This document shows positions 1 through 21,929 of a stretch of 64,000 bases of DNA, in pieces. Source of the stretch: Neocallimastix lanati (nom. inval.). Its lineage: Eukaryota > Neocallimastigomycota > Neocallimastigomycetes > Neocallimastigales > Neocallimastigaceae. Under the pieces are notes generated by a model that worked only from the letters and a program-made list of their open reading frames with translations, made no database searches and was not told the DNA's origin. Within the stretch, counting starts at the first letter, position 1; every line of letters starts with the position of its first letter. The stretch spans positions 1,507,501 to 1,571,500 of the forward strand of contig JACVTC010000012.1 in the NCBI GenBank assembly GCA_016946835.1, in the 5' to 3' direction. The translations under genes and the position numbers were made by a program.

Positions 1-53
1 AATAAATAAATAAATAAATAAATAAATAAAAATTTTTTTTTCTTGTTCTTTAC

Positions 54-7453
<7,400 letters not shown>

Positions 7454-7499
7454 ACTTCGAAATTTATCTAATTTATTATTTAGTATAATATTTTGGTTT

Positions 7500-7525
7500 T
7501 TATTATTATTATTATTATTATTATA

Positions 7526-7613
<88 letters not shown>

Positions 7614-7625
7614 TTATTATTATTT
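7500..7625 (-). repeat. (AAT)n/(AAC)n tract upstream of the CHD-like start
   Basis: Read on the minus strand this is an AAC then AAT trinucleotide run continuous in frame with the ATG at 7453, but an in-frame stop precedes it and no Met lies in it. It is probably 5' leader sequence. Confidence 0.6.
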
Positions 7626-7662
7626 AATGTAATTTCATCAAATTAAATTTTATTTATTTTTT

Positions 7663-7693
<31 letters not shown>

Positions 7694-7860
7694 CAACTTC
7701 AATTTTTATTTCTTTCTATTTTCCTTATTCTTATTTTTATCACTAATTTTATCATTTTTAACTTTCTTTTAGTTTCTCTTTTTCCTTATTCTTATTCTCG
7801 ATTTTTTTCTTTTTCCTTTTTTTTCTTATTTGTTACTTTCTTTTTCTCTATTTTCCGTAT

Positions 7861-7992
7861 TAAAAATAATTTTACTATTCATTTGAATTTTTTTTTTCTT
7901 TCTTTATCAAATTTTTAAATGAAAATTCATTTTCTGAGTATTTATCATATATCACTTTGCTAAAAATATTTTTTGAATTTGAATTATAATTA
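7861..7992 (-). pseudogene. Decayed third copy of the chromodomain protein's C-terminal repeat
   Basis: This stretch is a diverged duplicate of 8077-8195. It still encodes pieces of the SKVIxDKxSExEFSF motif, but a single-base change in the ATAATT run shifts the frame, and the stop of the chromodomain ORF lies just before it. The protein therefore probably once had an extra repeat. Confidence 0.6.
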
Positions 7993-8007
7993 TTATTTTG
8001 TCATTTA

Positions 8008-8568
8008 TTAATTTTTCTTTAATTTTTCTTTATCTTTACCTAATTTTAATAATTCATTTTCTATTCTATCTAATATTTTTTCTTGAGTTCTAAATGAAAA
8101 TTCTTTTTCAGAGAATTTATCATCTATCACTTTGCCAAAGACATTTTTTGAATTTGAATTATTAATTATTATTTTGTCATGTATTAATTTTTCTTTATAT
8201 CTACTTAATTTTAATAATTCATTTTCAACTCTATTAAATATTTCTTCTTGAACTTTACTAACATTATTTTCTGAATTTAAATTAATGAACATTCTCTCGT
8301 TATTATTTTTTTTTTCTTTATTTCTACTTAATTTTAATTGCATTGATTTACTATCTATTTGAAATGGGTTATTATTATTATCATTATTACTATTATACTC
8401 TTCTACAAGTTGTAAATAATTATCTAAATTTTCCTCAGGTTCCCAAGTCATCTCGTCATTACCCGACCATTTCACCAAGTAGTATGTGTGTTCTTTTTTA
8501 ATTTTTTTATCAAGAATTTTTTCAATTTTATATTCTTCATTTTCAGTTAACTCTTTTTTTTTCTCCAT
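8008..8568 (-). CDS. Chromodomain protein, HP1-like N-terminus
   Basis: A 186-aa single-exon ORF with its own ATG (8568) and stop. Residues about 11-60 are a chromodomain: EYKIEKILDK, YYLVKWSG, then MTWEPEENLDNYLQLVEEY. Chromodomains read methyl-lysine on histone tails through a three-aromatic cage. Here the Tyr and Trp positions are kept, but the aromatic that normally follows KW-x-G is Asn and the loop is shorter than in HP1, so binding may be weak or altered. The rest is Asn-rich, then two repeats of the type NELLKLxxxKEKL, the first followed by DKIIINNSNSKNVF. No chromoshadow domain is visible. It lies just upstream of the CHD-like gene on the same strand. I treat it as a separate gene because it has its own start and stop. 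Confidence 0.85.
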   Translation of the reverse strand: MEKKKELTENEEYKIEKILDKKIKKEHTYYLVKWSGNDEMTWEPEENLDNYLQLVEEYNSNNDNNNNPFQIDSKSMQLKLSRNKEKKNNNERMFINLNSENNVSKVQEEIFNRVENELLKLSRYKEKLIHDKIIINNSNSKNVFGKVIDDKFSEKEFSFRTQEKILDRIENELLKLGKDKEKLKKN

Positions 8569-9945
8569 TATATTATCTTATTATTTATTTTCCATAAACA
8601 TGTAATATTAGTAAAATGCAAAATTAGTAAAATGCAAAATTAGAATAATGAAAAATTAGAATAATGCAAAAAAATAAATTTATGCAAATTTAAAATAATG
8701 CAAAAATTAGAAAAAGAAGAAGAAAATAAAAAAATAAAAAAATAAAAAAATAAAAAAATAAAAATAATTAAAAGTAATTAAAAATAATAATGCATTATAT
8801 ATATTTTATAATTAATTAAACAATTTCTATAGTAAATTAATATAAATATAAATATAAGAAAGCATCATAAAATCTTTTTTAATATTATACTAATAAAATT
8901 TTATGATATATGGTATGTTATAATTGTTATAATTACAATAAAAAAATAATAATAATAAATTTTTAATATAGTGTTATGTCTATTTTTAATAATATTATAA
9001 TTAAAATTAATTATTTATTTCTAAATATTAATTATTTATATTCTAAATATTAATAATTAATTGTCTAAAATTTATTTTAATTTTTTTTAATATTTGAAAT
9101 TTAAAGTTTTATTTACTTTGGAAATATTAATAATAAAAGAAAAAAAGAAAGAAGGATTTTGGGAAAAAAAAAATAAAGAAAGACACCAGAAAGTATATCT
9201 ATTTATTAGTAATTTGTAAACTTTAAAATTTTGACTTTATTTAATAAAAAGCTTTTTATTTATTATTGTTTTTTAAATAATATTTATATATTTTATAATA
9301 ACTGATAATTTTAATAATAAAAATAATAAAAATAAAATTTTTTTTATAATTCATGGAAAAAAAAAAGGTATAATTAAAATATGTAAAATTTTGAATTCAC
9401 ATGATTAGCACGTGTTATTTATGTGTTGACATTTTTTAAATTCAAAAAAAAAATTTTTTTAAAAATTAAGGAAAAGTCCTTCAGTGTTTGGACCTTAGTA
9501 CTAATGCTATAAAAAATATTATATATTAATGTAAATTTAATTCTTTTTAATTTGAACTTTAATAATTATAATTAGAAATGATAATTTATACGCTACAAAT
9601 TATAATTTCCATATTACCTGCTTTTTAGCTATTTTTACAATGTACCTTTTTTTTGGTAATTCATTTAAATAAATTATTTTCCATAATTAAGCTAAAAATA
9701 CTAATATTTTAATTACTACTTCTAGTAATTACTACTACTAATTATAATAATAATAATAAAAATAATAGTAAAAAATAATAACAATAAATAATAGTAAATA
9801 ATAAGAATATTAATATATAATAATAAATAGTAAGAGTAACTAACACAAGTATTAATATATAATAATCATAAATAATAATAATACATAATAAAAATATTAA
9901 TATATAATATTAGTATGTAATAATAACAATAATAAATAATAATTG
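8569..9945. other. Intergenic, no gene seen
   Basis: Very AT-rich. Short imperfect repeats of the type ATGCAAAATTAG occur at 8600-8710 next to (AAAAAAT)n at 8720-8765. A slightly more complex stretch lies at 9370-9510. No coding signal or RNA gene is recognisable. Confidence 0.6.
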
Positions 9946-10318
9946 TAAATAATAAAAATATTAATATATAATAATAATAATAATTGATAATAAAAATATT
10001 AATATATAATAATAATAATAATTGATAATAAAAATATTAATATATAATAATAATAATAATTGATAATAAAAATATTAATATATAATAATAATAATAATTG
10101 ATAATAAAAATATTAATATATAATAATAATAATAATTGATAATAAAAATATTAATTTATAATAATAATAATAATTGATAATAAAAATATTAATATATAAT
10201 AATAATAATAATTGATAATAAAAATATTAATATATAATAATAATAATAATTGATAATAAAAATATTAATATATAATAATAATAATAATTGATAATAAAAA
10301 TATTAATATATAATAATA
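9946..10318. repeat. 38-bp minisatellite, about nine copies
   Basis: The core TTGATAATAAAAATATTAA recurs at 9984, 10022, 10060, 10098, 10136, 10174, 10212, 10250 and 10288, an exact 38-bp period with a single visible substitution. The rest of the unit is an ATA/ATAATA stretch. Confidence 0.95.
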
Positions 10319-10422
10319 ATTGAAGAATTAACTATAATTTAGTATTACTATTGAAATTTAATTTTGATATAATTATTAGCATTTTTTATGACTATTTAAT
10401 TAACTTTAAAATAAGTTTCATA

Positions 10423-10828
10423 TTCACTTAGAGTCTTTCTAGTTTTTATCCCTAGAACTAACACATAAAAGATTTCTGGATTGACCCCACGACTATCTCC
10501 TGAATTTATATGGGGTACTTTTCATCCTCCCAGGATGTTTTTCCTTATAAATAAAATTGGTATTCGCTCGCCATAGTAAATATTCCTGTGTTAGACTATA
10601 TAATTGTTAGTGAAGAGAGCACTCCCTCGGTAAGAGGATTAGTGTAATTGTTTCTCCCTCGATAATGGTTCAAAAGATCACTGAAAAGAAGCCCTTCATA
10701 TAAAGCGTCATATAGGGAATGGCTTTTATATTACACTTGCTTAGAAAGAAATCAAAGTCGACGTCGTAACGTTATTGCAAAGAATCCAATGAGAGTCTGA
10801 TATACTTAAGTAAAAGACTGGAGTGTAA
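10423..10828. mobile_element. Dispersed repeat, copy 1 of the 10.4/40.0-kb family
   Basis: This roughly 400-bp stretch has far more G+C than its surroundings and aligns along its length with 40011-40456. Shared blocks include TTCATCCTCCCAGGATGTTT, GAGAGCACT, AGAGGATTAGTG, GATCACTGAAAAG, AAAGAATCCAAT and AGACTGGAG. No open reading frame is conserved, and no tRNA-like A and B box pair is evident. A short non-coding mobile element (SINE-like) or the 3' end of a larger retroelement would fit. Confidence 0.7.
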
Positions 10829-10992
10829 TATATAATTTTTTATGTAATATATAATTTTTTTATAGTATAAAAAAAATTTTTTATCATTAAGTTATATTAA
10901 GGTTCAATTTAAAAAAACGTTTGATTTGATATAGAGATTTGAAGAACAACTTATGCAAAAAATAAATCTAGATTTCATTCGAATACTGTGAC

Positions 10993-11462
10993 AAGGATAG
11001 CTAATGATCGTAATGAAAGTCACCGGAGGTGCTTCATTGAATCTTTAATTAATAAGGGTTACTTTATTAATAATGTTCAAATTGTTAATAAGAATAATTG
11101 AAAAAATATTATTCCTTAAAATTTTAACGATACTTAATCAAATTTAATTAATACACATTTAGAAGAAAATAAGTTAGTTTTAAAGTAAAAAGAATAAATG
11201 GACATCAAAAAGTTTAATTACATGTATAAGTAGTATTAATTTTAAAGTTATTAATATATTAGCAAATATATTTTATATAGCATTAGTATTTAATATTCAA
11301 ATTGATAAAGTATTATTTCTTAAAATTATCTTAAAAAACATTGAAACATAGTTAAAATTTCTTTTATTTTAAATATATATTAATTAAGTTTAATTAAGTA
11401 TTGTTAAAATTTAAAAGGATAGCTAATGAATACCAGTCGGAGGTGTTTCATCGAATCTTTAA
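10993..11462. repeat. Pair of direct repeats of about 45-60 bp
   Basis: GGATAGCTAATGA, CGGAGGTG and TCATtGAATCTTTAAT occur in the same order at 10995-11054 and 11417-11461, with indels between the copies. They may be relics of one duplicated element. The rest up to 11900 shows nothing recognisable. Confidence 0.65.
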
Positions 11463-11903
11463 TCAAAAGATATAACATATATAAGTAGTATTAATTATAA
11501 AAGTAACAGTTATTATTTATTTATAAAAGTTTTATTAATAATTTTTATTGTTACTAATATATTATTATTCATATAATTATAATAAGATAATTATATAAGA
11601 TAATATTATAATATAATTATCTTTTATAATTAAAATTTTTATTATAAAATATCCCATATATTAGCTCTTTAAAAAAATAATAAATATATATATAATTAAA
11701 TTTCCTTGTTATAAATATCAAAATATATAATAAATATATTAGTAATATATTATAATTAATTGATATTAAATTAGTTTCCAAAATTCAAAAAAAATTTATA
11801 AATTGACCAATCATAATCATTTATTGCGAAGCCTCATATATATGTGTAAATGTAATTTTTGATCCTTATTGATTCCCTCTTTTAAACAGATTACTTGATT
11901 GAT

Positions 11904-15210
<3,307 letters not shown>

Positions 15211-15462
15211 ATGGAAATTGATAAAAAAGATGAGTTTGGGATTCTTAATAATGGGATTGAAAGGATTCTAAAAACGGAAAATATTTCATTGAATGATTTA
15301 AATATCGATATTCAAAGACTTGAAAATGATAAATATATAAGTGTTATCTCATTAGATATTAACAATAAAAATGAACGCTTTTATACCCTTGAACCATCAT
15401 CAATTCATAAAACATTAGATATTTTTTCAAGATGTTTAAAAAAGAAATTAAAACCTAATTGA
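15211..15462 (+). CDS. Small hypothetical protein, 83 aa
   Basis: An uninterrupted ORF with mixed composition (DIQRLENDKYISVISLD; ERFYTLEPSSIHKTL), ATG directly after an A-rich leader ending GTAATC, and a TGA stop. Unlike most short ORFs here it is not a low-complexity translation. No signal peptide or membrane segment is evident, and I do not recognise the family. It could be a small cytosolic protein or an exon of a larger gene, but no clear splice sites flank it. Confidence 0.5.
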   Translation: MEIDKKDEFGILNNGIERILKTENISLNDLNIDIQRLENDKYISVISLDINNKNERFYTLEPSSIHKTLDIFSRCLKKKLKPN

Positions 15463-16044
15463 TAAAGAATAATAAAAAAAAGTTATATATTTTCTTAGTA
15501 TATATATTTTTTTTATTTTTTAATTTTTATTTTTTTTATTATTAATACATTACTAATAATAAAAGTGTACATACATAATAATAAAAATGATAAATTAATC
15601 TATTTTTATTATAAATAAAAATGAAATGCCATTATATAATGTTTAATGCCTGTTGTAGTGGAAATTAAAAAAAAAAAGTAAAAAATATTTAGTAGAACTT
15701 TATGCCGATATAAATATCATCAATAATAGAGAGATGATAAAACAGCATTATAAGATGTAATGTAATAATGGAAATAAAAATTTGCAAATAATAAAAATAA
15801 ATATATATATATATTTAAAAATTGTTTTTATAGAAAATTTTGTAACAAATAAATAAATAAATAAAAACATTAATATTTATAAATTATAAAAAATATTATA
15901 TAGATAATATTATTATATTTTTTATCTTTTTTTTTTTTTTTTATTTTTTCATCTTTTTTTTTTGTTTTTCTTTTTTTTTTTTTTTTTTGTGTGTGTGTAA
16001 ATGGTATATATATATTGTGTGCCCATTTTATAAAAAGAAAAAAT
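15463..16044. other. Intergenic, nothing recognised
   Basis: AT-rich sequence with T runs at 15920-15990 and a short GT run near 15989. Confidence 0.5.
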
Positions 16045-16300
16045 TTTTTTTCATTTGAAAAGATAAAGTAGAAATGAAAGAAGAAATGAACGAAAAAAGA
16101 AGAAATAGAACATTTGAAAAGATAAAGTAGAAATAAAAGAAGAAATGAACATAGGAAAGAAGAAACAGTATAATTGAAAAATAAAGTAGAAATAAAAGAA
16201 GAAATGAACATAAGAAAAAAAAAAAAAACAGTATAATTTAAAAGATAAAGTAGAAATAAAAGTAGAAATTAAAGTAGAAATAAAAAATTGATTGAAAAAG
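16045..16300. repeat. Purine-rich 59-bp minisatellite
   Basis: AAAGTAGAAATaAAAGAAGAAATGAAC-type units with AAAGTA at 16065, 16124, 16183 and 16248 (period 59, 59, 65). The plus strand is almost free of C. Confidence 0.8.
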
Positions 16301-16552
16301 AAAAAAAGAAAGTGTTCAAAATATAAAGGAGAAATAATATAAAAAAAAATGGAAAATAAATAAAAATAAAATAGAATTTAAAAAAAAAAAAAAAATAATA
16401 ATAATAAAAATAAATTAAAAAAAAAAATGGAAGTAAAAAAAATTAAAAAATTGAAAAAATTAAAAATGGAAGTAAAAAAAAAAATTAAAAAAATAAATAA
16501 ATATATATTTATTAATTTATTTTTATTAAATAAAATTAAAATAGTTCATAAA

Positions 16553-16810
16553 TGAAAACTTTTTTATTTTTTTATTCTTTTATTTTTTTATTTTTTTTAT
16601 TTTTTTATTTTTTATTTTTTTTTTTTTTTTATTTTTTATTTTTTATTTTTTTTTTTATTTTTTATTTTTTTATATTTTTTTATTTTTTTTTTATTTTTTA
16701 TTTTTTATTTTTTTATTTTTTTTATATTTTTTATTTTTTATTTTTTTATTTTTTTTATTTTTTTTATTTTTTATTTTTTTTTTTTTTATTTTTTTATTTT
16801 TTTTTAATAT
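16553..16810. repeat. (ATTTTTT)n T-rich tract
   Basis: Irregular A(T)5-10 repeats. The apparent Phe/Tyr-rich ORF here is a translation of this tract. Confidence 0.85.
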
Positions 16811-16981
16811 AATTTATTTTTTTTTTATTAATTATTGATTTTTTTTTTCTCTCCAATTCTAACATATATAAATAATAAAAATTATCCATTTTGTAAATTT
16901 TTTTTATAGAAAAAAATTAATCTTTTGAAATTCTTATCTAAAAGTTATAAAATATATATAAATAAATAAATTAAGTAAACC

Positions 16982-17280
16982 ATGGAAAATCCTGAAAATA
17001 ATAATATTTTCCATAGTATATTTAGAGAGAATAAAAATCTGAAGGCTCACAAGTTCACATAATATTCAAGCGAATATATTTAATGTAGAACTTTTTAGAC
17101 CAGACATGGATAGTTAAATAGGTTTTGACTCTTTTGAATAATTTCTTCTTCACTATTAGTGGAATCCAAGCTAATAAAATGAATTGATAAGGAACTTTTC
17201 AACTCATTTAAACCATTTCAAAAAGAAATGGAACAAATAAGAAAATAAAAAAAAGATCAAAAGATAAAAATATCCTAATA
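16982..17280 (+). pseudogene. Coding remnant with TAA/TGA interruptions
   Basis: An ATG at 16982 opens MENPENNNIFHSIFRENKNL and stops after KFT. Overlapping frames continue as coding-like text (NIQANIFNVELFRPDMDS, DKELFNSFKPFQKEMEQIRK) separated by TAA codons, one TGA and frame changes. Several stops lie where a one-base C-to-T change in CAA or CGA would restore sense. The family is unknown. Confidence 0.4.
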
Positions 17281-17504
17281 TAATATAGGCAAATATTCAT
17301 TTTCACAATATTTTTATGAAAGCTACTTGTAATTTCCACAAAAAAAAAAAAAAAAAAAAAAAAAGCTATAGTTAAAAATTATAGTTTACTAATAATTTAC
17401 ATGCTATTATAAATAATTAGTTAAGGAATTACGGTAATAATGTTTTTTACGAATAAAAAAATATGTGCCAAAAAAAAATATTTTAATAATTGTGATCATT
17501 TCCT

Positions 17505-17840
17505 TAAATAGACATAATGAGCAACTTTTATTAAAAAATTTAAAATTCTCATACATTTTTCTTTGACATAATATACATAATATTGTGTCCAGTAAACGAT
17601 TCTTTCATTAAGAATTTTTTAAGAGTTAGTTGAGACTCTTAATCTGTTAAAAATCATAAATTTATGGTTTATCATTATGTCTATTTTATTAATATATTTT
17701 ATGATATAGAGTTAACTAGTACTTAATTATTCTGAATTAAATGTTTTTTTTTTTTATATTAATACATTATGGCTTCTATATTATTTATATTACTTTATGT
17801 TTCAATACTTTCAAAAATTATTTTTCATATATTTCATATA
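17505..17840. mobile_element. MITE-like dispersed repeat, copy 1
   Basis: Aligns with 39345-39670 over about 330 bp, and its last 100 bp with 37535-37640. Inside it a perfect 12-bp inverted repeat TAGACATAATGA / TCATTATGTCTA (17509-17520, 17672-17683) bounds a 175-bp unit. A small internal hairpin AAGAGT...ACTCTT is present in both long copies. No coding capacity. Confidence 0.7.
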
Positions 17841-17895
17841 TTCTAATAATAATATAATAGTATTAATATTAATAATTATAAAAGTTTAATTAAAT

Positions 17896-18020
<125 letters not shown>

Positions 18021-18064
18021 AATATATATCCTGTTCCTATTAAAAAAAAAAAAAACTTTAACAG

Positions 18065-18660
18065 TTTAGAAACCATTTTAATTTTAGCTAAAATAAGTAA
18101 AGATCTAGGTTCTGTTAGGATAATAAAATATGTTATAGAAGACAATAGTATATATACTCTTACAGAATTATTGGAATCTTCAAATATACCATCAGTATAT
18201 AATATTATATACTATATTTATACTTTTAATTAAAATATATATATATATAAAATATATTCATCTTAGAAAAAAATAAATAGTGAAGAATGTGTAAAATATT
18301 ATAAAGTCTTTAAAAAATTTTTTTATTTTGCTTATAGAACTTTTCAAGATTATAAAAGTAATTAAAATTTGTTATATATATATACATTTCTTTATAATTA
18401 AAACGTTGATGTAAACTATACCTACAAATATATATATTTATATTTATTTGACGAATCTTTTATATATATATATATATATATTTGTAGGTATAGATTCATC
18501 TAATAAATTTATATATATAGAAAAAGAGAGGGAAGATTCATCCTTTAAATAACTGCCTTTAAGCTTAAAAGAAATTGATCAAATTAAAGCTATTATCTCT
18601 AATTATTTTATCTTCCTAATTAAAAAAAAAAAAAGTACATGTTTTAGAATAAGCAGATAA
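18065..18660 (+). pseudogene. Three-exon gene fragment ending in a premature stop
   Basis: Exons 18065-18194, 18267-18357 and 18488-18552 splice in phase through GTATAT...TTAG and GTAATT...GTAG introns. They encode about 95 aa of ordinary composition (ILILAKISKDLGSVRIIKYV; CVKYYKVFKKFFYFAYRTF). A TAA at 18550 interrupts a frame that stays open for another 35 codons (LPLSLKEIDQIKAIISNY). The fragment looks alpha-helical and Leu/Ile-rich, but I do not recognise it. It may belong with the remnant at 16982-17280, separated by the MITE-like element. It could also be a live gene using the TAA as its true stop. Confidence 0.4.
18416..18493. repeat. Perfect 22-bp inverted repeat
   Basis: 18416-18437 (CTATACCTACAAATATATATAT) pairs perfectly with 18472-18493 across a 34-nt loop. 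It spans the 3' part and acceptor of the predicted intron 18358-18487. Confidence 0.9.
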
Positions 18661-19161
18661 AGAAATAGGAAAAAATATTATTTTAATCTATAATTTTATA
18701 CAAAAAATAATCATAGTAAAAAATTTATAATAATAATAATAATTAAAAAAATAATTAAAAAAAATAATAATAAAAAAATAATAAATAGTTATATAAATAA
18801 GTAAATAAATAAATTATTCTTTTATTGATAAAATATAACTACTATTTTATCATAATATATACAATAAATAATTAATTAATAATACATAATATATTTAATA
18901 AATATTAATAATATTGTTTTATTCTTATGTTTGTTTGTTTGTTTTTATATACAATAGTTTAAACCATATATAAATATAATAATATTATGAATATTAGCAT
19001 ATAAATGTTGATATTAATCATTATGACAAATACTCGTAATAAAAAAAAATAATAAAAATTAAAATAAAAAATAAAATTATATTATCATCATATATATAAT
19101 GATAATAAACTTTATAATAAAATATAATATTTATATATTGTTTAAATAAAAAATATCAAAA

Positions 19162-19200
<39 letters not shown>

Positions 19201-19619
19201 AATATTTAAGAATGTTTATTAAATAATAATAATAATAATAATAATCTTTTATAACAATGGATTTTGGTATAATATTATTTAGTTTTATTAATAAAAAGAT
19301 AGCTTAATTATTGAAATATATTATTATTGGTATAAATGCTTTTTGTTATTATTTTTTTTTTTCTTTCTTTCTTTCTTACTTTTTAATATAAATTAAATAT
19401 AAATTAGATATTACGTTCATCAAGTTTTATTTAACATTTTATTAATGATTTGGATAGTTATATATATATATATATAACAGAATATAACAGGATGGTTTTT
19501 TAGTCATCGTTTAATCTTTTAATATAGATTAAATTTCCAATCAAAGATTTATATTTATAAAAAAAATAAATTAATAGTAGATAATACATTAAGAAAAAAA
19601 AAAAAAAAAAATGGCTTTT
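18661..19619. other. Intergenic, no gene seen
   Basis: AT-rich with (TA)n at 19170-19198, a (GTTT)n patch near 18930 and a (CTTT) patch near 19362. Confidence 0.5.
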
Positions 19620-19751
19620 TTATTTCTTTTGATTTTCATTTGCTCTTTTTTTGGCTTCATTGATAAATTCTCTTCGTCTTTATAAATAGTATATATAATA
19701 TTTCATTGTGTTATAAAAAGTATATATATAATATATAAAATAAATAATATT

Positions 19752-19788
<37 letters not shown>

Positions 19789-20448
19789 TAAAATTAGATA
19801 TATAAAATTCAAAATAAAATAAAAATAATATAACATAATATAATATAATATAATATAAAAAAAAAAAAAAAAAAATATTTAATAATAATTAAGTATATTT
19901 ATTATTAATTTATACCTTCTAAATGAAACTAAAGATTTTGGTAGTGGTGGTAATTTTTTATTGATTGTATTTGCTGCTCTTTCAGCAAAATATTTTGATA
20001 AGTCACCATCATATTTTTCAATAAGTTCCCTCATAGAAAGTGAAAGTATATCACCACCAAAAGAATTCATAATAGCACGATTTCTATATAAATTTAGTTG
20101 ATACTGTTTTTCTAATTTTTGTCTTAACTTTTCTCCTCTTTTAAGTCCTTTTTTATTTTTTTTATTTTTTTTATTTTTATTTTTTATTTTTTATTTTTTT
20201 TTTTAGTTAATCGTTTGTTTGTTTGTTTATATAAAAAAAATATTTAATAATAAATAAGTATTATAAAATATTTAAAAAAACATTATATAAAAGAGTTATA
20301 AAATCTATAAATGAAAAAAATTTTTTTTTCTTGATTTACCTTCACTATGAATTCTTTTTAATTCTTCTATTTTTTTTATATGATTATATTTTAAATTTTC
20401 CACTGCTTTTTCATTGGTATAATTTTGCATTTTAATATCTTTGTTCAT
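19620..20448 (-). CDS. Hypothetical protein, 132 aa, three exons
   Basis: Exons 20448-20340, 20147-19916 and 19677-19620 join in frame: donors G|GTAAATC and AG|GTATAA, acceptors AAAAAAG and TATAAAG. The product starts MNKDIKMQNYTNEKAVENLK, is rich in K/E/R (IKKIEELKRIHSEG, KRGEKLRQKLEKQYQL), has a non-repetitive core MNSFGGDILSLSMRELIEKY then GDLSKYFAERAANTINKKLP, and ends RRREFINEAKKRANENQKK. This predicts a small, charged, mostly helical protein with no signal or membrane segment. I do not recognise it; a small flagellar or coiled-coil protein of the zoospore is possible but unsupported. Confidence 0.72.
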
Positions 20449-21552
20449 TTTTGAATAATTATAATTATTATGTTATTATATTAAAACAAAAAATCAATCA
20501 AAATCAATTAAATTAGAATTTTTTAAATAAATTTTATATAATAATGAAAAAATGAAAGAAACAATTTTATAAATTATAAAAATTATACATATAAATTTAT
20601 AAAAATTTAATTTTTAAGATTTTTAAATCAATTTCAAATATAACAAAAAAAAAAAAAATAAATAAAATAATTATAATAATTTATAAAAATATATTATAAA
20701 AATATATATATATGATTTATAAATATAATTTTCTTATTTAATATTTTAATAAAAAAAAAATAAAATAAAATAAAAAGTTAAATTTTTAAAAATTTTAAAA
20801 TTTTGGCACGGATTGTACCCAATAAATTATATATATGATTAGAAAATAAAAAAGAAATAAAATAAAAAAAAATTTATAAAATAAAATAAAATAAAAATAA
20901 TATAATATATTTAGTTATAAAATATATATATATATAATATTAAAATAAAAATAATAAAATAAGATACAAATAAAACAACACTTGTCTATTATTTATTATT
21001 TTCTAATATATAAATTTCTTTTATATTCACACATAATCACTTCTAATAAACAAAATAAAAATAAAAAATAAAAATTTAAATATAGTTTTTTTGCTAACAT
21101 TTAATATTTAGTTGAATAAATTTTTAAATTTTTAATTGTTTTATTAATCAATTAAACTGATTAATGAAATGCAAAATAATTAATGAATTATAAAATATAA
21201 AAATAAAATATAAAATATAAAAGTTTTATTATTTATTCATTCACTTTTTTATTTCTAATAAAGAATACAAGTTTTAATGATGATGATTAATTTATTAATT
21301 AAAATAAAAATAAAAATAAAAATATTAAAAAAATTATCAATACCAAATAATTTATCATAATATAAAAAAAAACATAAGAAAAAATAATGGAACTGATTAT
21401 TATTAAATGAAGAAAAAAATAAAAATTTATATATAAAAAAAAAATAATAAAAAATAAAAAATAAAGATTTATAAAATCAACATTTTATAATTTATTAAAA
21501 TATTAAAAGCACTTGACAATGAACTGTTTATTATTAAATGATGAAAATAAAA

Positions 21553-21588
<36 letters not shown>

Positions 21589-21929
21589 CTATCATTATTA
21601 TATGTTTAATATAATTTATTTAAATTATTAAAGGTAAAAATTTAATAATTGAAGAAAAAAATAATAATAATTCAAATAAATATTTAAAATAAAATAATAA
21701 TAATAATATTTAAATAATGTCTATAATTTGTTGTAATATTACATATATATGAATTTTAAATCTAAAGAAAAAAAATTATTGTTAAATAAATTGAAAATAT
21801 TTAATTGAAAAGTATTAAATAAATAATAAATTTTAAAACTTTTATATCTTTTATATAATATATTTTTTAATAAATTATATATAATTTATATATATATATA
21901 TCATTCATAATAAATTCTTGAAAATTAAT
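20449..21929. other. Intergenic, no gene seen
   Basis: Nearly pure A/T with short (TA)n runs (21560-21590). One patch, TTGGCACGGATTGTACCC at 20803-20820, stands out in base composition but matches nothing I know. Confidence 0.5.

Noticed and set aside
8008-8568. Chromodomain ORF as the first exon of the CHD-like gene
   Set aside because: It has its own ATG and stop, no donor consistent with the next exon was found, and the CHD-like gene has a plausible start at 7453.
9946-10318. Possible CRISPR-like array
   Set aside because: Units are contiguous with no unique spacers; it is a minisatellite in a eukaryotic genome.
10600-10690. tRNA-like A/B box segment in the dispersed element (GGTTCAAAAGATC, GGTTCCAGTGATC)
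   Set aside because: No cloverleaf can be formed and the B-box consensus is not met in either copy.
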